Shown: positions 13,341 to 22,516 of the stretch, piece by piece
Layout of the letters: every line of letters begins with the position of its first letter
Numbering within the stretch: the stretch's first letter is position 1
Origin: JAAYEL01 sp964345835
Lineage (GTDB): Bacteria > Bacillota > Clostridia > Tissierellales > Peptoniphilaceae
Direction: 5' to 3'
Assembly: GCA_964345835.1 (NCBI GenBank)
Contig: CAYFSL010000013.1
Location: forward strand, 1 to 23,914
DNA: 23,914 bases
Program-made: the position numbers and the translations under genes
The notes under the pieces: model-generated
Seen by the model: only the letters and a program-made list of their open reading frames with translations
The model's database searches: none
Told to the model about the DNA's origin: nothing

Positions 13341-15654
13341 ACCATATGAAATTTTAGCACCAGTGGGTGACGAAAAGATGTTTGAAGCAAGTCTTTCCGC
13401 TGGTGCCGATGCTATATACCTGGCTGGTCCCAGCTTTGGGGCCAGGGCCTATGCATCAAATTTCAACATAGAACAATTAAATAAACTGGTGGATAGGGCC
13501 AACAAGTCTGGGGTAAAGGTGTTTATAACTGTGAATACCTTAGTTAAAGACCAGGAGTTTGAAGACCTTTATGACTATCTTGTCAGCCTGGCTGAGATTG
13601 GACCAGACGCTTTAATAATCCAGGACCTGGGAGTTTATCACTTCATAAAGAAATATTTCCCAGCCTTTAACCTCCATGCCAGCACCCAGATGACTGTAAA
13701 TGACCTATATGGAGCAAGGCTTCTAGAGGGCTTGGGCTTTGAGAGGGTGGTTCTTGGAAGGGAGCTAGCCCTTGATGAGATAGGCTACATATCACAAAAT
13801 ACCAGCCTAGATATCGAAGTCTTTATTCATGGATCCCTTTGCGTTTCGGTTTCTGGTCAGTGCTTGATGAGTTCTCTAATAGGGCAAAGATCAGGAAATA
13901 GGGGAAGGTGTGCCCAACCTTGTAGGAAGACATACGACTTACTTTACAAGGGAAAGAAGATATCCAGCTTTCCTGAAAGCTTCCTTTCGGCGGCAGACCT
14001 AATGACCATAGACAATATTAATAAATTAATAGAATCTGGAGTATACTCCTTAAAAATTGAAGGTAGGATGAAAAAGCCAGACTATGTATATTCAGTAGTC
14101 CAGGAATACAGAAAGGCTCTTGAAGGCCATGACTATAGCAAAGATAGACTCCAACTGGTATCCAATAGGAAATTTACTAGGGGCTTTATTTTTGGTGACT
14201 TTGCTAGAAATTACTACAATCCCAAGGATAATATAGCAGGTTTAGCAGTTGGAAAGATAGTAAACAATAGGGAAAAGTCTACTGTTAGTTTAATATTTGA
14301 CAAGGATATTTTTATAGGAGATGTGGTTTCTCTAACAACTTTTAGAGGGAAGACTCTGACCCTTACGGCCACAAAAGACTATAAAAAAGGAGAGAAGGTC
14401 AGTCTAAAGGGCTATAAAGACCTAAAAGACCAATCGGTTATTCACAAGATCTATTCAAAGAAAAATATTGAAGGGATGGACATTTTACCCCAAGAGATGG
14501 AAAAAGCGCCTATCGATATTAGGCTTTTTGTCAAGCCAGGAAGACAAATGTATTTATTAGTGAAATACAAGTCTAAAGTATATAGGGTTGAATCTGATTA
14601 TATAGTAGAAAGTCCTTCGAAGAGGCCTACTAGGGATGAAGAGATAGAAGCCCAATTATTAAGGCTTGGGGAAAGTGGCTATAGGCTTGAAAACTTAGAA
14701 ATCATAAAGAATGAGGAAGTTTTTATAGCTAAGTCAAGGCTTAATGAATTGAGAAGGAAGATGGTTTTTATTCTTGATAAGTCTGGTAATCAGAGGGTAT
14801 TTACTCCTTCATCTAGCTTAGACAAGGACTTCATTAAAAATGATGATAAAACTTTGATTTCTGACAAATATAATTTAACCTATGAATATTTTTACCAAAT
14901 TAACAAGGATATAAGTCTTGATGTGTTTAAGAGGATCTACAGCCACAACCTGGCAGACTTAAAGAGTTTAAGAAAAATCTACCAGGGGGAAATCTTCTAT
15001 GTAATGCCTCGTATAAAGACCCATAAGGACTATGAGAGGATTCTTGCGAAAATCGAAGAAAATAGGGCCTTTATAGATGGGATAGCGGCAACTTCCCTGG
15101 GGGATATCGAGGCCTTAAAGGATAGGTACCTGCCTATACATCTAGAGGCGGACCTTAATATATTCAACTCCTATAGCCTAGATTTCTATAGGACTTTAGG
15201 TATTACGGATGTTTCCTTAAGTCATGAGCTTAAGCTAGAGGAGATAGAAGGACTATCCATTACGGGTCAGGACTTAGAAGTAGTTGGTTATGGAAAGATA
15301 AGTCAAATGCTTTTAAAGCATTGTCCTGCATCAATAATTAAGGGATGTAAGGATGATTCGAAATGTGGGATTTGTCCATATAGGAAGGATCTTGAAATCA
15401 TTAATGAGATGGATAGAGGACAGGTATTTAGAAACTTTGGCTATAGCGAATTACTGACAGATAAAGCTGTCGATATATCCAATCTAAAGTCTGACTTTGA
15501 CAAGACTCAGGTTAGAAATATTAGGCTTGTTGACAGGGGAGAAAAGGATCTTGCAAGAGCCTTTGATAGACTTAAGAAGATATATTTGGATGGCACTATA
15601 GTAAATACGGATAAAAACCCCTATTTAGGACATTATAAGTTAGGAGTGATTTAG
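13327..15654 (+). CDS. Peptidase-U32-family protein, RlhA/TrhP-like (RNA hydroxylation)
   Basis: 775 residues. The N-terminal U32 TIM-barrel region (about 1-290, EILAPVGDEKMFEASLSAGADAIYLAG) carries the U32 signature cysteines C172, C179, C195 and C199 (HGSLCVSVSGQCLMSS and GRCAQPCRKTY), followed by LKIEGRMKKPDYVYSVVQEYRKAL. A long C-terminal extension contains a second cysteine cluster, CX7CX5CX2C (HCPASIIKGC...KCGIC, around nucleotides 15320-15380). Known: long U32 proteins such as E. coli RlhA and the TrhP proteins hydroxylate rRNA or tRNA using prephenate and an iron-sulfur cofactor; the old protease label is doubtful. The GTG start at 13327 overlaps zapA by 14 bases and has only a modest site (GAGG at 13311-13314). 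tRNA versus rRNA substrate is unknown. Confidence 0.85.
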   Translation: MATNRPYEILAPVGDEKMFEASLSAGADAIYLAGPSFGARAYASNFNIEQLNKLVDRANKSGVKVFITVNTLVKDQEFEDLYDYLVSLAEIGPDALIIQDLGVYHFIKKYFPAFNLHASTQMTVNDLYGARLLEGLGFERVVLGRELALDEIGYISQNTSLDIEVFIHGSLCVSVSGQCLMSSLIGQRSGNRGRCAQPCRKTYDLLYKGKKISSFPESFLSAADLMTIDNINKLIESGVYSLKIEGRMKKPDYVYSVVQEYRKALEGHDYSKDRLQLVSNRKFTRGFIFGDFARNYYNPKDNIAGLAVGKIVNNREKSTVSLIFDKDIFIGDVVSLTTFRGKTLTLTATKDYKKGEKVSLKGYKDLKDQSVIHKIYSKKNIEGMDILPQEMEKAPIDIRLFVKPGRQMYLLVKYKSKVYRVESDYIVESPSKRPTRDEEIEAQLLRLGESGYRLENLEIIKNEEVFIAKSRLNELRRKMVFILDKSGNQRVFTPSSSLDKDFIKNDDKTLISDKYNLTYEYFYQINKDISLDVFKRIYSHNLADLKSLRKIYQGEIFYVMPRIKTHKDYERILAKIEENRAFIDGIAATSLGDIEALKDRYLPIHLEADLNIFNSYSLDFYRTLGITDVSLSHELKLEEIEGLSITGQDLEVVGYGKISQMLLKHCPASIIKGCKDDSKCGICPYRKDLEIINEMDRGQVFRNFGYSELLTDKAVDISNLKSDFDKTQVRNIRLVDRGEKDLARAFDRLKKIYLDGTIVNTDKNPYLGHYKLGVI

Positions 15655-18008
15655 TGGAAAAAAAGGTATTAACCACTCTGGAATATGACAAAATAAAAGA
15701 AATCTTGAAGGCTAATTGTAGTTCTAAGTTAGCGGTTGGGGCTGTAGATGACATAATCCCATCAACCGATGTGGACGAAATCAATTACATGCTTGACCAG
15801 ACTTCATCTGCTATAGACCTCATAACTAAGCTATCAAATCCGCCTCTTTATGGGATTTATGACTTGACTATGACCATGAAAAGGTTGGAACTTGGAGGAG
15901 TTCTTGAAAACTATCAATTTACCCAGATTGCAGATAGTTTAAGGGTATCCCAGGACTTGAAAGACTATGTTGAAGATCTGGAAGAAGACAACCTTATTAA
16001 AGATAAGATCAAGCTTTTATACACTAATAAAAGAGTTGAGCATGAAATTGATAGGATTATAGTTGATGATGAAAGAATAGCGGACGATGCGTCAAGAACT
16101 CTTTTCACTATAAGAAGAAGTATAAGGAATAAGACAGAAGAAATTAAGAGAAAGTTAAATTCTATTATTACTGATAAGGACAGCCAGACCCATTTGCAAG
16201 AATCCCTTGTAACTGTTCGTGATGGCAGGTATGTGGTACCCGTGAAGAGTGGGGCAAAGGGGGCATTCAAAGGGGTAACCCACGATCGGTCAGCGACTGG
16301 CCAGACCCTCTTTATTGAACCCATGGTGGTTGTAGAATTAAACAATGAAATCAAGCAACTTCAAGTTGATGAATACAATGAGATTAGGAAGATATTAAAA
16401 GACCTATCCCTATTATGCGATCAATATAGGGAGGAGATTTCATCCAACCAGGCCAAGCTCTTAGACCTAGACCTAACTTTTGCCAAGGCTAAGATGGCAT
16501 TAGATATGAAGGCTACAAGACCTCTTATAAATTCAGATAGGGTTATAGATATAAGGGCGGCAAGACACCCTCTTCTTAAAGAGGCGGTTGTAGTTCCTAT
16601 AGATATAAGGATTGGAGAAGACCATAGGGCATTGATAATAACAGGTCCCAATACTGGGGGAAAGACTGTAAGTTTAAAGACTCTGGGTCTAATGGTTCTT
16701 ATGAGCCAATCTGGTTTTTATATACCAGCTCAAGAAGGGGCTAAAGTAGGAGTTTTTGAAAGCATATACGCAGATATAGGTGACAAGCAAAGTATAGAGT
16801 TATCCTTATCAACCTTTTCGGCATCCATGACCAACATAGTTGACATCCTTAACAAAGCGGACTTTAGGTCCCTAGTTCTATTTGATGAGCTGGGATCTGG
16901 AACAGACCCAACAGAAGGGGCTGCCCTAGCAATGTCGATAATAGATAGTATGTTAAAAAAGGATATAACAGTTCTTTCAACCACCCACTATAGTGAACTA
17001 AAACTTTACGCCATGACAACACCAGGGGTTCAAAATGCCTCTGTTGAATTTGATGTTGAAAGTTTAAGACCGACTTTTAGATTAATAATTGGTAGTCCAG
17101 GTAAATCAAATGCCTTTGAGATTTCAAAAAGACTGGGCCTATCAAATGAGGTCCTTAGCAAGGCTAAAGGCTATATTTCCCAGGAAAATAGGGACTTTGA
17201 AGGTCTAATTTCCGACATTGAAAAGGACAGAATAGAGGGTGAGAAGAAGCTAGACAAGCTAGAAGAAGAAAAGAAAAGGTATGAAAGGCTCAATAAAGAG
17301 TTAGAAAGAAAGATTGAGAGTAAAGAAGAAAGGGCAGCTCAAAGGTTAGAGGACTCCAAAGAGGAGGCTAGAAAGATACTAGATGATGCCAGGAAAGAGG
17401 CTAAGGAGCTTATAAAAATGGCAAAGAGGTCCTATAAGGATCATAGTAGTCTAGATAGGAGCTTGTCGGAAATAACAGACAAGTACAAAGATTTTCAAGA
17501 TAAGTACGAAAGCAGCTTTATCGAAAAAGAAAATAGGACTAAAGATATACAAGTTAAACTAGGAGAAAGTGTAAGAATCCTTTCTATGGATGATATAGGA
17601 ATTGTCCAGACCCTACCTGATAGTAAGGGAGACCTTCTTGTCCAAGTGGGGATCCTTAAGTTTAATGTGAATATTAGGGATCTAGCAAAGGCTAAGGCCG
17701 AAAAAGAAAAAACTAAGAGCAAGTCAGCCTATAGAAGAATCTTGCAAGATAAGGCAAAAACTGACTATAAGACCAGCCTAGACCTAAGAGGTAAAAATAT
17801 CGAAGAGGCAATCCAAGAGATTGAAAAGTACCTAGACAATTCTGTAATTATTGGGTTAAAAGAAGTTCAATTAATCCATGGTAAGGGGACAGGAGTCCTT
17901 AGAGATGGAGTTACTGCCTATTTAAAGAAAAGCAGGTATGTAGAAGAATTTAGGTTGGGAACATTAAAAGAAGGAGGAGCAGGCGTTACTGTGGTAACCC
18001 TTAAATAA
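15654..18008 (+). CDS. mutS2: Endonuclease/ribosome-rescue ATPase MutS2
   Basis: A 784-residue MutS2 (RqcU). The MutS-like lever and clamp region comes first (about 1-300), then the ABC-type ATPase with Walker A GPNTGGKT at 331-338 and Walker B FDELGSGTD at 410-418, a long charged coiled coil (about 515-620), a KOW-like segment (about 645-680) and a C-terminal Smr domain (about 710-784, LDLRGKNIEEAIQEI and HGKGTGVLRDGV). MutS2 lacks mismatch-recognition domains. It was described as suppressing homologous recombination and, in Bacillus, as splitting collided ribosomes, which fits its company of translation genes. The GTG start shares one base with the U32 stop codon (TAG 15652-15654) and follows TAGGAG. 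Confidence 0.96.
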   Translation: MEKKVLTTLEYDKIKEILKANCSSKLAVGAVDDIIPSTDVDEINYMLDQTSSAIDLITKLSNPPLYGIYDLTMTMKRLELGGVLENYQFTQIADSLRVSQDLKDYVEDLEEDNLIKDKIKLLYTNKRVEHEIDRIIVDDERIADDASRTLFTIRRSIRNKTEEIKRKLNSIITDKDSQTHLQESLVTVRDGRYVVPVKSGAKGAFKGVTHDRSATGQTLFIEPMVVVELNNEIKQLQVDEYNEIRKILKDLSLLCDQYREEISSNQAKLLDLDLTFAKAKMALDMKATRPLINSDRVIDIRAARHPLLKEAVVVPIDIRIGEDHRALIITGPNTGGKTVSLKTLGLMVLMSQSGFYIPAQEGAKVGVFESIYADIGDKQSIELSLSTFSASMTNIVDILNKADFRSLVLFDELGSGTDPTEGAALAMSIIDSMLKKDITVLSTTHYSELKLYAMTTPGVQNASVEFDVESLRPTFRLIIGSPGKSNAFEISKRLGLSNEVLSKAKGYISQENRDFEGLISDIEKDRIEGEKKLDKLEEEKKRYERLNKELERKIESKEERAAQRLEDSKEEARKILDDARKEAKELIKMAKRSYKDHSSLDRSLSEITDKYKDFQDKYESSFIEKENRTKDIQVKLGESVRILSMDDIGIVQTLPDSKGDLLVQVGILKFNVNIRDLAKAKAEKEKTKSKSAYRRILQDKAKTDYKTSLDLRGKNIEEAIQEIEKYLDNSVIIGLKEVQLIHGKGTGVLRDGVTAYLKKSRYVEEFRLGTLKEGGAGVTVVTLK

Positions 18009-18017
18009 TAGAGAAAT

Positions 18018-19712
18018 ATGGATATTAAACAACAATTAGCACAAGTTCTTATTGACCAGGGACTTGATATGCCCTTAGATGAGATAATTAGAAGTCTTGA
18101 GATTCCACCAAATAAGGATATGGGGGACTACGCCTTCCCATGCTTTAGGTTGGCAAAAACCATGAGAATGGCACCTGCAAAGATTGCTGAAGACTTAGTT
18201 GGAAAAATCTCGGCAGATTTTATTGAAAAGGCTGTAAACCTAGGACCTTATATAAACTTTTATATTAACTATGAGCTTTTAGCAAAGACGACAATTACAG
18301 AAATTCTCGATAAAAAAGAGGCTTACGGGTCATCCGATATGGGGCAAGGTAAAAATATAGTAATCGACTACTCATCTACTAACATAGCCAAGCCTTTTCA
18401 TATAGGCCATATAAGGTCTACTGTTCAAGGGGATGCTATTAAAAAGATTTACAAGTTCTTAGGTTATAATACTGTTGCCATAAATTACCTAGGCGATTAC
18501 GGAACTCAATTTGGAATTCTTCTTGCTGCTTATGAAAAGTGGGGAGACAAGGAAACAATCAACAAAGACCCTATCAAGGAATTATTAAACTTATACGTTA
18601 GGTATAATGACCTAGTTGAGGAAGAACCTGAAAAAATGGAAGCTGCCAGGGACTGGTTTAGGAGGCTAGAGGCAGAAGACGAAGTGGCCTTAGAAACCTG
18701 GAACTGGTTTAAGGAAATTTCCATGAAGGAATTTAATAGGGTCTATGATCTCCTTAATATACAATTTGATTCATATGATGGGGAGTATTACCATTCTAAG
18801 TTTGTTGGAGAGGTAGTAGAGAGACTTAAAGAAAAAGACCTACTTGAAGAATCTGAAGAGGCTCAGATAGTTTCCTTAGAAGATGAAGATATACCCCCAG
18901 CTATTATCCTTAAAAGAGATGGGTCATCAACCTATATCACCAGGGACATAGCTACAGCTATGAAGAGGATGGAAAATTATAATTTTGAAAAGAACATCTA
19001 TGTAGTAGCTACCCAGCAAAACCTTCACTTTAGACAGTTAAAGGCGGTCTTAAAGAAGATGGGCTTTGACTGGTATGACAAGATAGAGCATGTGGCTTTT
19101 GGTATGGTAAGCCTTAAGGAGGGTACTCTTTCAACAAGAAAGGGAAGGGTGATCTTCCTAGAAGACGTTCTGAATACTTCTATCCAAAAGACTCTAGATA
19201 TAATTGAAGAAAGAAATCCTAACCTTGAAAACAAGGAAGAGGTTGCAAGAAAGGTAGGAATCGGAGCTATTAAATTCCAGGAATTGTTCAACAACAGGAT
19301 AAAGGACTATGTTTTTGACTGGGAGGAACTCCTAAGCTTTGAGGGAGAAACTGGACCCTACGTGCAATATAGCCACGCTAGAGCTAATTCCCTAATAGAC
19401 AGGTATGGTAAGGAGATAGATTCAGAGGTTGACTTTAAGATATTGAATACTGAAGCGGAGAAAAACTTAATCATGGCTCTATACCAGGTAAATGAAGTGA
19501 TAGTAACAGCCATGGAAAAACTTGAGCCATCAATAATAAGTAGGCACCTAGTAGAAATAGCTAAGTCATTCAACAAGTTCTACAATAATACAAACATTCT
19601 AAAGTCTACAGAAGAGGAGCAAAGGGCTAGAATGAGTCTGGTATTTGCCACAAAAATTGCCCTTAAAAACCTCCTAGCTTTGTTGGGAATAGACGCACCA
19701 GAAAGGATGTAA
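18018..19712 (+). CDS. argS: Arginine-tRNA ligase
   Basis: A 564-residue class I synthetase of normal length. The N-terminal ArgRS-specific domain (about 1-85, NKDMGDYAFPCFRLAK) precedes the Rossmann catalytic core with HIGH at 128-131 (NIAKPFHIGHIRST). The KMSKS-equivalent loop is TLSTRKG (STRKG at 372-376), degenerate as usual in ArgRS. The C-terminal DALR anticodon-binding domain (about 445-564) ends with LLALLGIDAPERM. It charges tRNA-Arg. It starts 9 bases after mutS2 with only a poor ribosome binding site (AGAGAAAT), suggesting coupling to mutS2 translation. Confidence 0.97.
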   Translation: MDIKQQLAQVLIDQGLDMPLDEIIRSLEIPPNKDMGDYAFPCFRLAKTMRMAPAKIAEDLVGKISADFIEKAVNLGPYINFYINYELLAKTTITEILDKKEAYGSSDMGQGKNIVIDYSSTNIAKPFHIGHIRSTVQGDAIKKIYKFLGYNTVAINYLGDYGTQFGILLAAYEKWGDKETINKDPIKELLNLYVRYNDLVEEEPEKMEAARDWFRRLEAEDEVALETWNWFKEISMKEFNRVYDLLNIQFDSYDGEYYHSKFVGEVVERLKEKDLLEESEEAQIVSLEDEDIPPAIILKRDGSSTYITRDIATAMKRMENYNFEKNIYVVATQQNLHFRQLKAVLKKMGFDWYDKIEHVAFGMVSLKEGTLSTRKGRVIFLEDVLNTSIQKTLDIIEERNPNLENKEEVARKVGIGAIKFQELFNNRIKDYVFDWEELLSFEGETGPYVQYSHARANSLIDRYGKEIDSEVDFKILNTEAEKNLIMALYQVNEVIVTAMEKLEPSIISRHLVEIAKSFNKFYNNTNILKSTEEEQRARMSLVFATKIALKNLLALLGIDAPERM

Positions 19713-19713
19713 T

Positions 19714-20460
19714 ATGGATCAATTAAAGGATACTTTTCAGGTAAACAAGTTGGCGCTTAATAGGACAATTAAATCTTTGTCCTATTTGCCAATCTTGACT
19801 CTAGTAGTCCTATTTGGCATGCTAGTTAATTCTTTGGCAGGTCTTTTATTAGGACTATTAGCATCCGCAATTAACCTATCATTTGTATTTGGAATATTAG
19901 AATATCTTGTAAATGTATGTATTTTGTCATTAACAATGGCCTGCCTAAATAATATTATGACTGGAAGCAGGATTAGCTTTAATGGAATAAAATCATCCTG
20001 GTCCATGTATATAAGTCCTCTTATGAACACTATGTTTATATTTTGGCTGGTTGAGTTAGCCTTTGAGGCTCTTTTTAAGCCTCTTTATGCGAATAGGTCT
20101 CTAGCCTTGTTATTTGGACTAATAATTCAAATCCTTGAAAGTCCAATGCTTGAGTCGGTTTATATCGCCAATGAAGCTGGTACAAACGCCCTTATGTCTA
20201 TCCTTAATTTCCTAAAGGAAAATATGCTTCAATGGGTTTTCATTATGTTATTATTTGCAGGAGCTCAGGTGTATGTATCTGAAACCATTGGATACTTGAC
20301 CATCCTACAACTAGGAATAGGACCAATAATTCAGATGCTTGTATTCTCACTACTTATCTCATTTATTTACATTTACAAGGGGCAGCTTTATAAAATCCTT
20401 TATAATTCATCTATCAGGAAGAGAAAATTTATGGGAGTATTTAATGACAGCGACTATTGA
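19714..20460 (+). CDS. Polytopic membrane protein, family not recognised
   Basis: A 248-residue hydrophobic protein with about five to six membrane segments (roughly 24-48, 50-80, 103-122, 128-145, 170-190 and 195-222), a short soluble N-terminus and a basic C-terminus (SIRKRKFMGVF). I see no transporter or enzyme signature. It starts one base after the argS stop with AAAGGAT (19702-19708) as ribosome binding site, and its end overlaps the TPR gene by 17 bases. It is thus embedded near the end of the pheS operon and probably translated together with the TPR protein. It may anchor or partner that protein; this is inference from overlap alone. Confidence 0.75.
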   Translation: MDQLKDTFQVNKLALNRTIKSLSYLPILTLVVLFGMLVNSLAGLLLGLLASAINLSFVFGILEYLVNVCILSLTMACLNNIMTGSRISFNGIKSSWSMYISPLMNTMFIFWLVELAFEALFKPLYANRSLALLFGLIIQILESPMLESVYIANEAGTNALMSILNFLKENMLQWVFIMLLFAGAQVYVSETIGYLTILQLGIGPIIQMLVFSLLISFIYIYKGQLYKILYNSSIRKRKFMGVFNDSDY

Positions 20461-21550
20461 TAAATATTTCAGGGACCTATCTGATAAGATAGGCTTTCTT
20501 GAACTAAAAAATATTAAGGAATTATACATTGATTACGGGCTAAATGATATCCCTCTGCCTATTATTTCAGAAGACTTGATGCTGGCTTTGCAGAATAATC
20601 ATCTAGAAAATGAAGTAGATAGCAAATATATTATTGATGGTATGCTTTTTAGCCTTGGGGTTGACCCAGACTTTAGATATGCCAAGGACTACATTAATGT
20701 AGTTAAGAATATCTTAGAAGCTCCTTCAAAGTATGCAGTTTCAAGGTCTATAGAAGCAATTGACAAAGACTTTGAAAGGGCCCTGGTATTTTCCAGGGCG
20801 GCAAAGATTCTTGACCCTAAAGATAAGTTTGCATCATACACTTATGCCAGGCTCTTATGGAGGGTAGAAGTCGATGAAAAAGAAAAGTCAGACTTTATTG
20901 CAAGGTCTATAGAAATCCTTGAAGAAATCTTAGCTATTGATCCAGAATTTGGCCTTGCTTACTATGAACTAGCAAATATTTATGCTGGCCTTGGTAGATA
21001 TATGAAGGCTATGAGCTTTTACAGAAACACTTTGGAAAAGGTTGATATCGAGACTATCAAGGAAGAAATTAGGGAGAGAATGGAAGCTATAGAGGCTGAT
21101 GCCCTAGTTGAAGAAGCGATTCAGTTTATCAATAGGATGGACTATAAAAAGGCTCTTGGCTTACTCAACGAGGCCCAAAGAAATGTTACTAGGTATGATG
21201 TCCTGTATTATATGGCAGTTTGCTATATGAATCTTGAAGAACTTAGCCTAGCTGATGAATACTTTGACCTGGCAGTTAAGGGTGGGGCTGACTTTGCAAC
21301 CCTTTATATTGATTATATTTTTGTAAAATATTCCATGGGAAAGCCTGTTGAAGCCCTTGCCTTGGCCAATGAGGCCATAGACAAGTACCCAGCTGATCTT
21401 AAAATCCGCTATAATAGGGCCCTAATAGAGGTTGAGCTTGACAGGATTGATAAGGCTATAGAAGACCTTGATTTTATCTTAGAATATGCTGACTTATCAG
21501 ATGAGTTTAGCAGTCAGGTTAGGATGGTTAGAAATAGCCTTAGCAGCTAA
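20444..21550 (+). CDS. TPR-repeat protein, function unknown
   Basis: A 368-residue soluble protein. Several TPR or TPR-like helix pairs are visible: around ALVFSRAAKILDPKDKFASYTYARLLW, ILEEILAIDPEFGLAYYELANIYAGLGRYMKAMSFYRNTLE, DYKKALGLLNEAQRNV...LYYMAVCYMNLEELSLADEYFDLAV, ALALANEAIDKYPADLKIRYNRALIEVELDRIDKAIEDLDFIL. No membrane segment or enzyme motif is seen. I place the start at ATG 20444, 6 bases after GGGAG (20433-20437). A reading from 20339 would add 35 residues antiparallel in phase to the membrane gene and has no site. It is the last gene of the operon; TPRs suggest a scaffold role. Confidence 0.82.
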   Translation: MTATIDKYFRDLSDKIGFLELKNIKELYIDYGLNDIPLPIISEDLMLALQNNHLENEVDSKYIIDGMLFSLGVDPDFRYAKDYINVVKNILEAPSKYAVSRSIEAIDKDFERALVFSRAAKILDPKDKFASYTYARLLWRVEVDEKEKSDFIARSIEILEEILAIDPEFGLAYYELANIYAGLGRYMKAMSFYRNTLEKVDIETIKEEIRERMEAIEADALVEEAIQFINRMDYKKALGLLNEAQRNVTRYDVLYYMAVCYMNLEELSLADEYFDLAVKGGADFATLYIDYIFVKYSMGKPVEALALANEAIDKYPADLKIRYNRALIEVELDRIDKAIEDLDFILEYADLSDEFSSQVRMVRNSLSS

Positions 21551-21663
21551 AGGACTTTTAAATCTTGATTAGTTATCAAACAAGCTAACCAGAGTACAAG
21601 TAAATGTAAAATCTCGCTTACTAATAAAAAAGTAAGTAGGTATGAGCAGAAGGAGGATAAGAG
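21551..21663 (+). other. Intergenic region before the reductase-symporter pair
   Basis: These 113 bases contain two small hairpins: TTGAT/ATCAA (21565-21577 region) and CTTACT (21617-21622) with AGTAAG (21631-21636). Neither is followed by a T-run. TAAAAT at 21607-21612 is a possible -10 without a good -35. AAGGAGG just before 21664 is the ribosome binding site. No terminator or known riboswitch was recognised, so read-through from the pheS operon is possible. Confidence 0.4.
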
Positions 21664-22515
21664 ATGCATGGAAAGAAAACTATATGGCTGGTAGGTAGGT
21701 CTAGTAGGTTGGGGGCTGCTATTGAAGCCATTTTTAAGACTGACTACAATAATATTTTAATTGGAACTGATATAGATGATGTCGATATAACTAATCTGGC
21801 TGAAGTGGAAGACTTTGCAGAAAAAATTAATCCAGATATAATCGTAGATTGTGCCATGAAAAGGGATAAAAAGTGGTGTGAGGACAACCCGGAAGAGGCT
21901 TATGCTATCCATGCCCTTGGAGCAAGAAATTTAGCAATAGTAGCAAATGCTCATGGGGCAGACCTATTTTATCTGTCAAGTGATTTTGTCTTTGATGGTA
22001 AGTCATCGAAACCCTATAATGAATTTGATGATGTAAGGCCTGTTACTGTTTATGGGAGGTCAAAGGTTGCTGGAGAAAACTTTGTTAGAAACCTTTGCCC
22101 TCAACACACAATATTAAGGTCATCATGGCTTTACGGGAAAAAATACTTAAATGAGATTTTAGACAGTGCTAAGAAGGGAAGGGTCACCATTTACCAAGAT
22201 ATAATCGGTAGCCCTACAAGTTCTCTTGAATTAGCTGAAACAGTTATAAGATTTTTTGACAGTAAACAGTATGGTACCTTCCATATATCATGTGAGGGGG
22301 AGGCTTCTATGAAGGAGTTTGTTGTTGAAATCTTAAAAATTGCCAAGATAAATGCGGAAATTGAAATAGGGGGTAACCATACTTCCTTTGAGGAACTCAG
22401 AGCAAGGTACTCTGTGCTAGATAATATGATGCTTAGATTAATTAAGGAAGAACCTATGAATAATTGGAAGGAAAGCCTAAGGAGGTTTATGGAAGAAAGA
22501 AAGGTGGTGAAATAG
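21664..22515 (+). CDS. RmlD-like NAD(P)-dependent sugar-nucleotide reductase
   Basis: A 283-residue extended short-chain dehydrogenase resembling dTDP-4-dehydrorhamnose reductase (RmlD/RfbD). The Rossmann start is LVGRSSRLGAAI: the first and last glycines of the usual GxxGxxG (G11, G17) are present, but the middle one is Ser. The catalytic parts look intact: YLSSDFVFDG (S105/S106) and Y130xxxK134 (VYGRSKVAGE), followed by LRSSWLYG and GSPTSS, typical of RmlD. No rmlA, rmlB or rmlC is nearby, so a role in dTDP-rhamnose synthesis is uncertain; it could act on another nucleotide sugar or have a non-catalytic role like MAT2B. AAGGAGG gives a firm start. The symporter gene begins one base after its stop. 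Confidence 0.78.
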   Translation: MHGKKTIWLVGRSSRLGAAIEAIFKTDYNNILIGTDIDDVDITNLAEVEDFAEKINPDIIVDCAMKRDKKWCEDNPEEAYAIHALGARNLAIVANAHGADLFYLSSDFVFDGKSSKPYNEFDDVRPVTVYGRSKVAGENFVRNLCPQHTILRSSWLYGKKYLNEILDSAKKGRVTIYQDIIGSPTSSLELAETVIRFFDSKQYGTFHISCEGEASMKEFVVEILKIAKINAEIEIGGNHTSFEELRARYSVLDNMMLRLIKEEPMNNWKESLRRFMEERKVVK

Positions 22516-22516
22516 G

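Noticed and set aside
20339..20443. 35-residue N-terminal extension of the TPR protein
   Set aside because: It lies wholly inside the membrane protein gene in another frame; ATG 20444 has a well-placed GGGAG.
21617..21636. Terminator after the TPR gene
   Set aside because: CTTACT/AGTAAG can form a 6-bp stem but no T-run follows on either strand.
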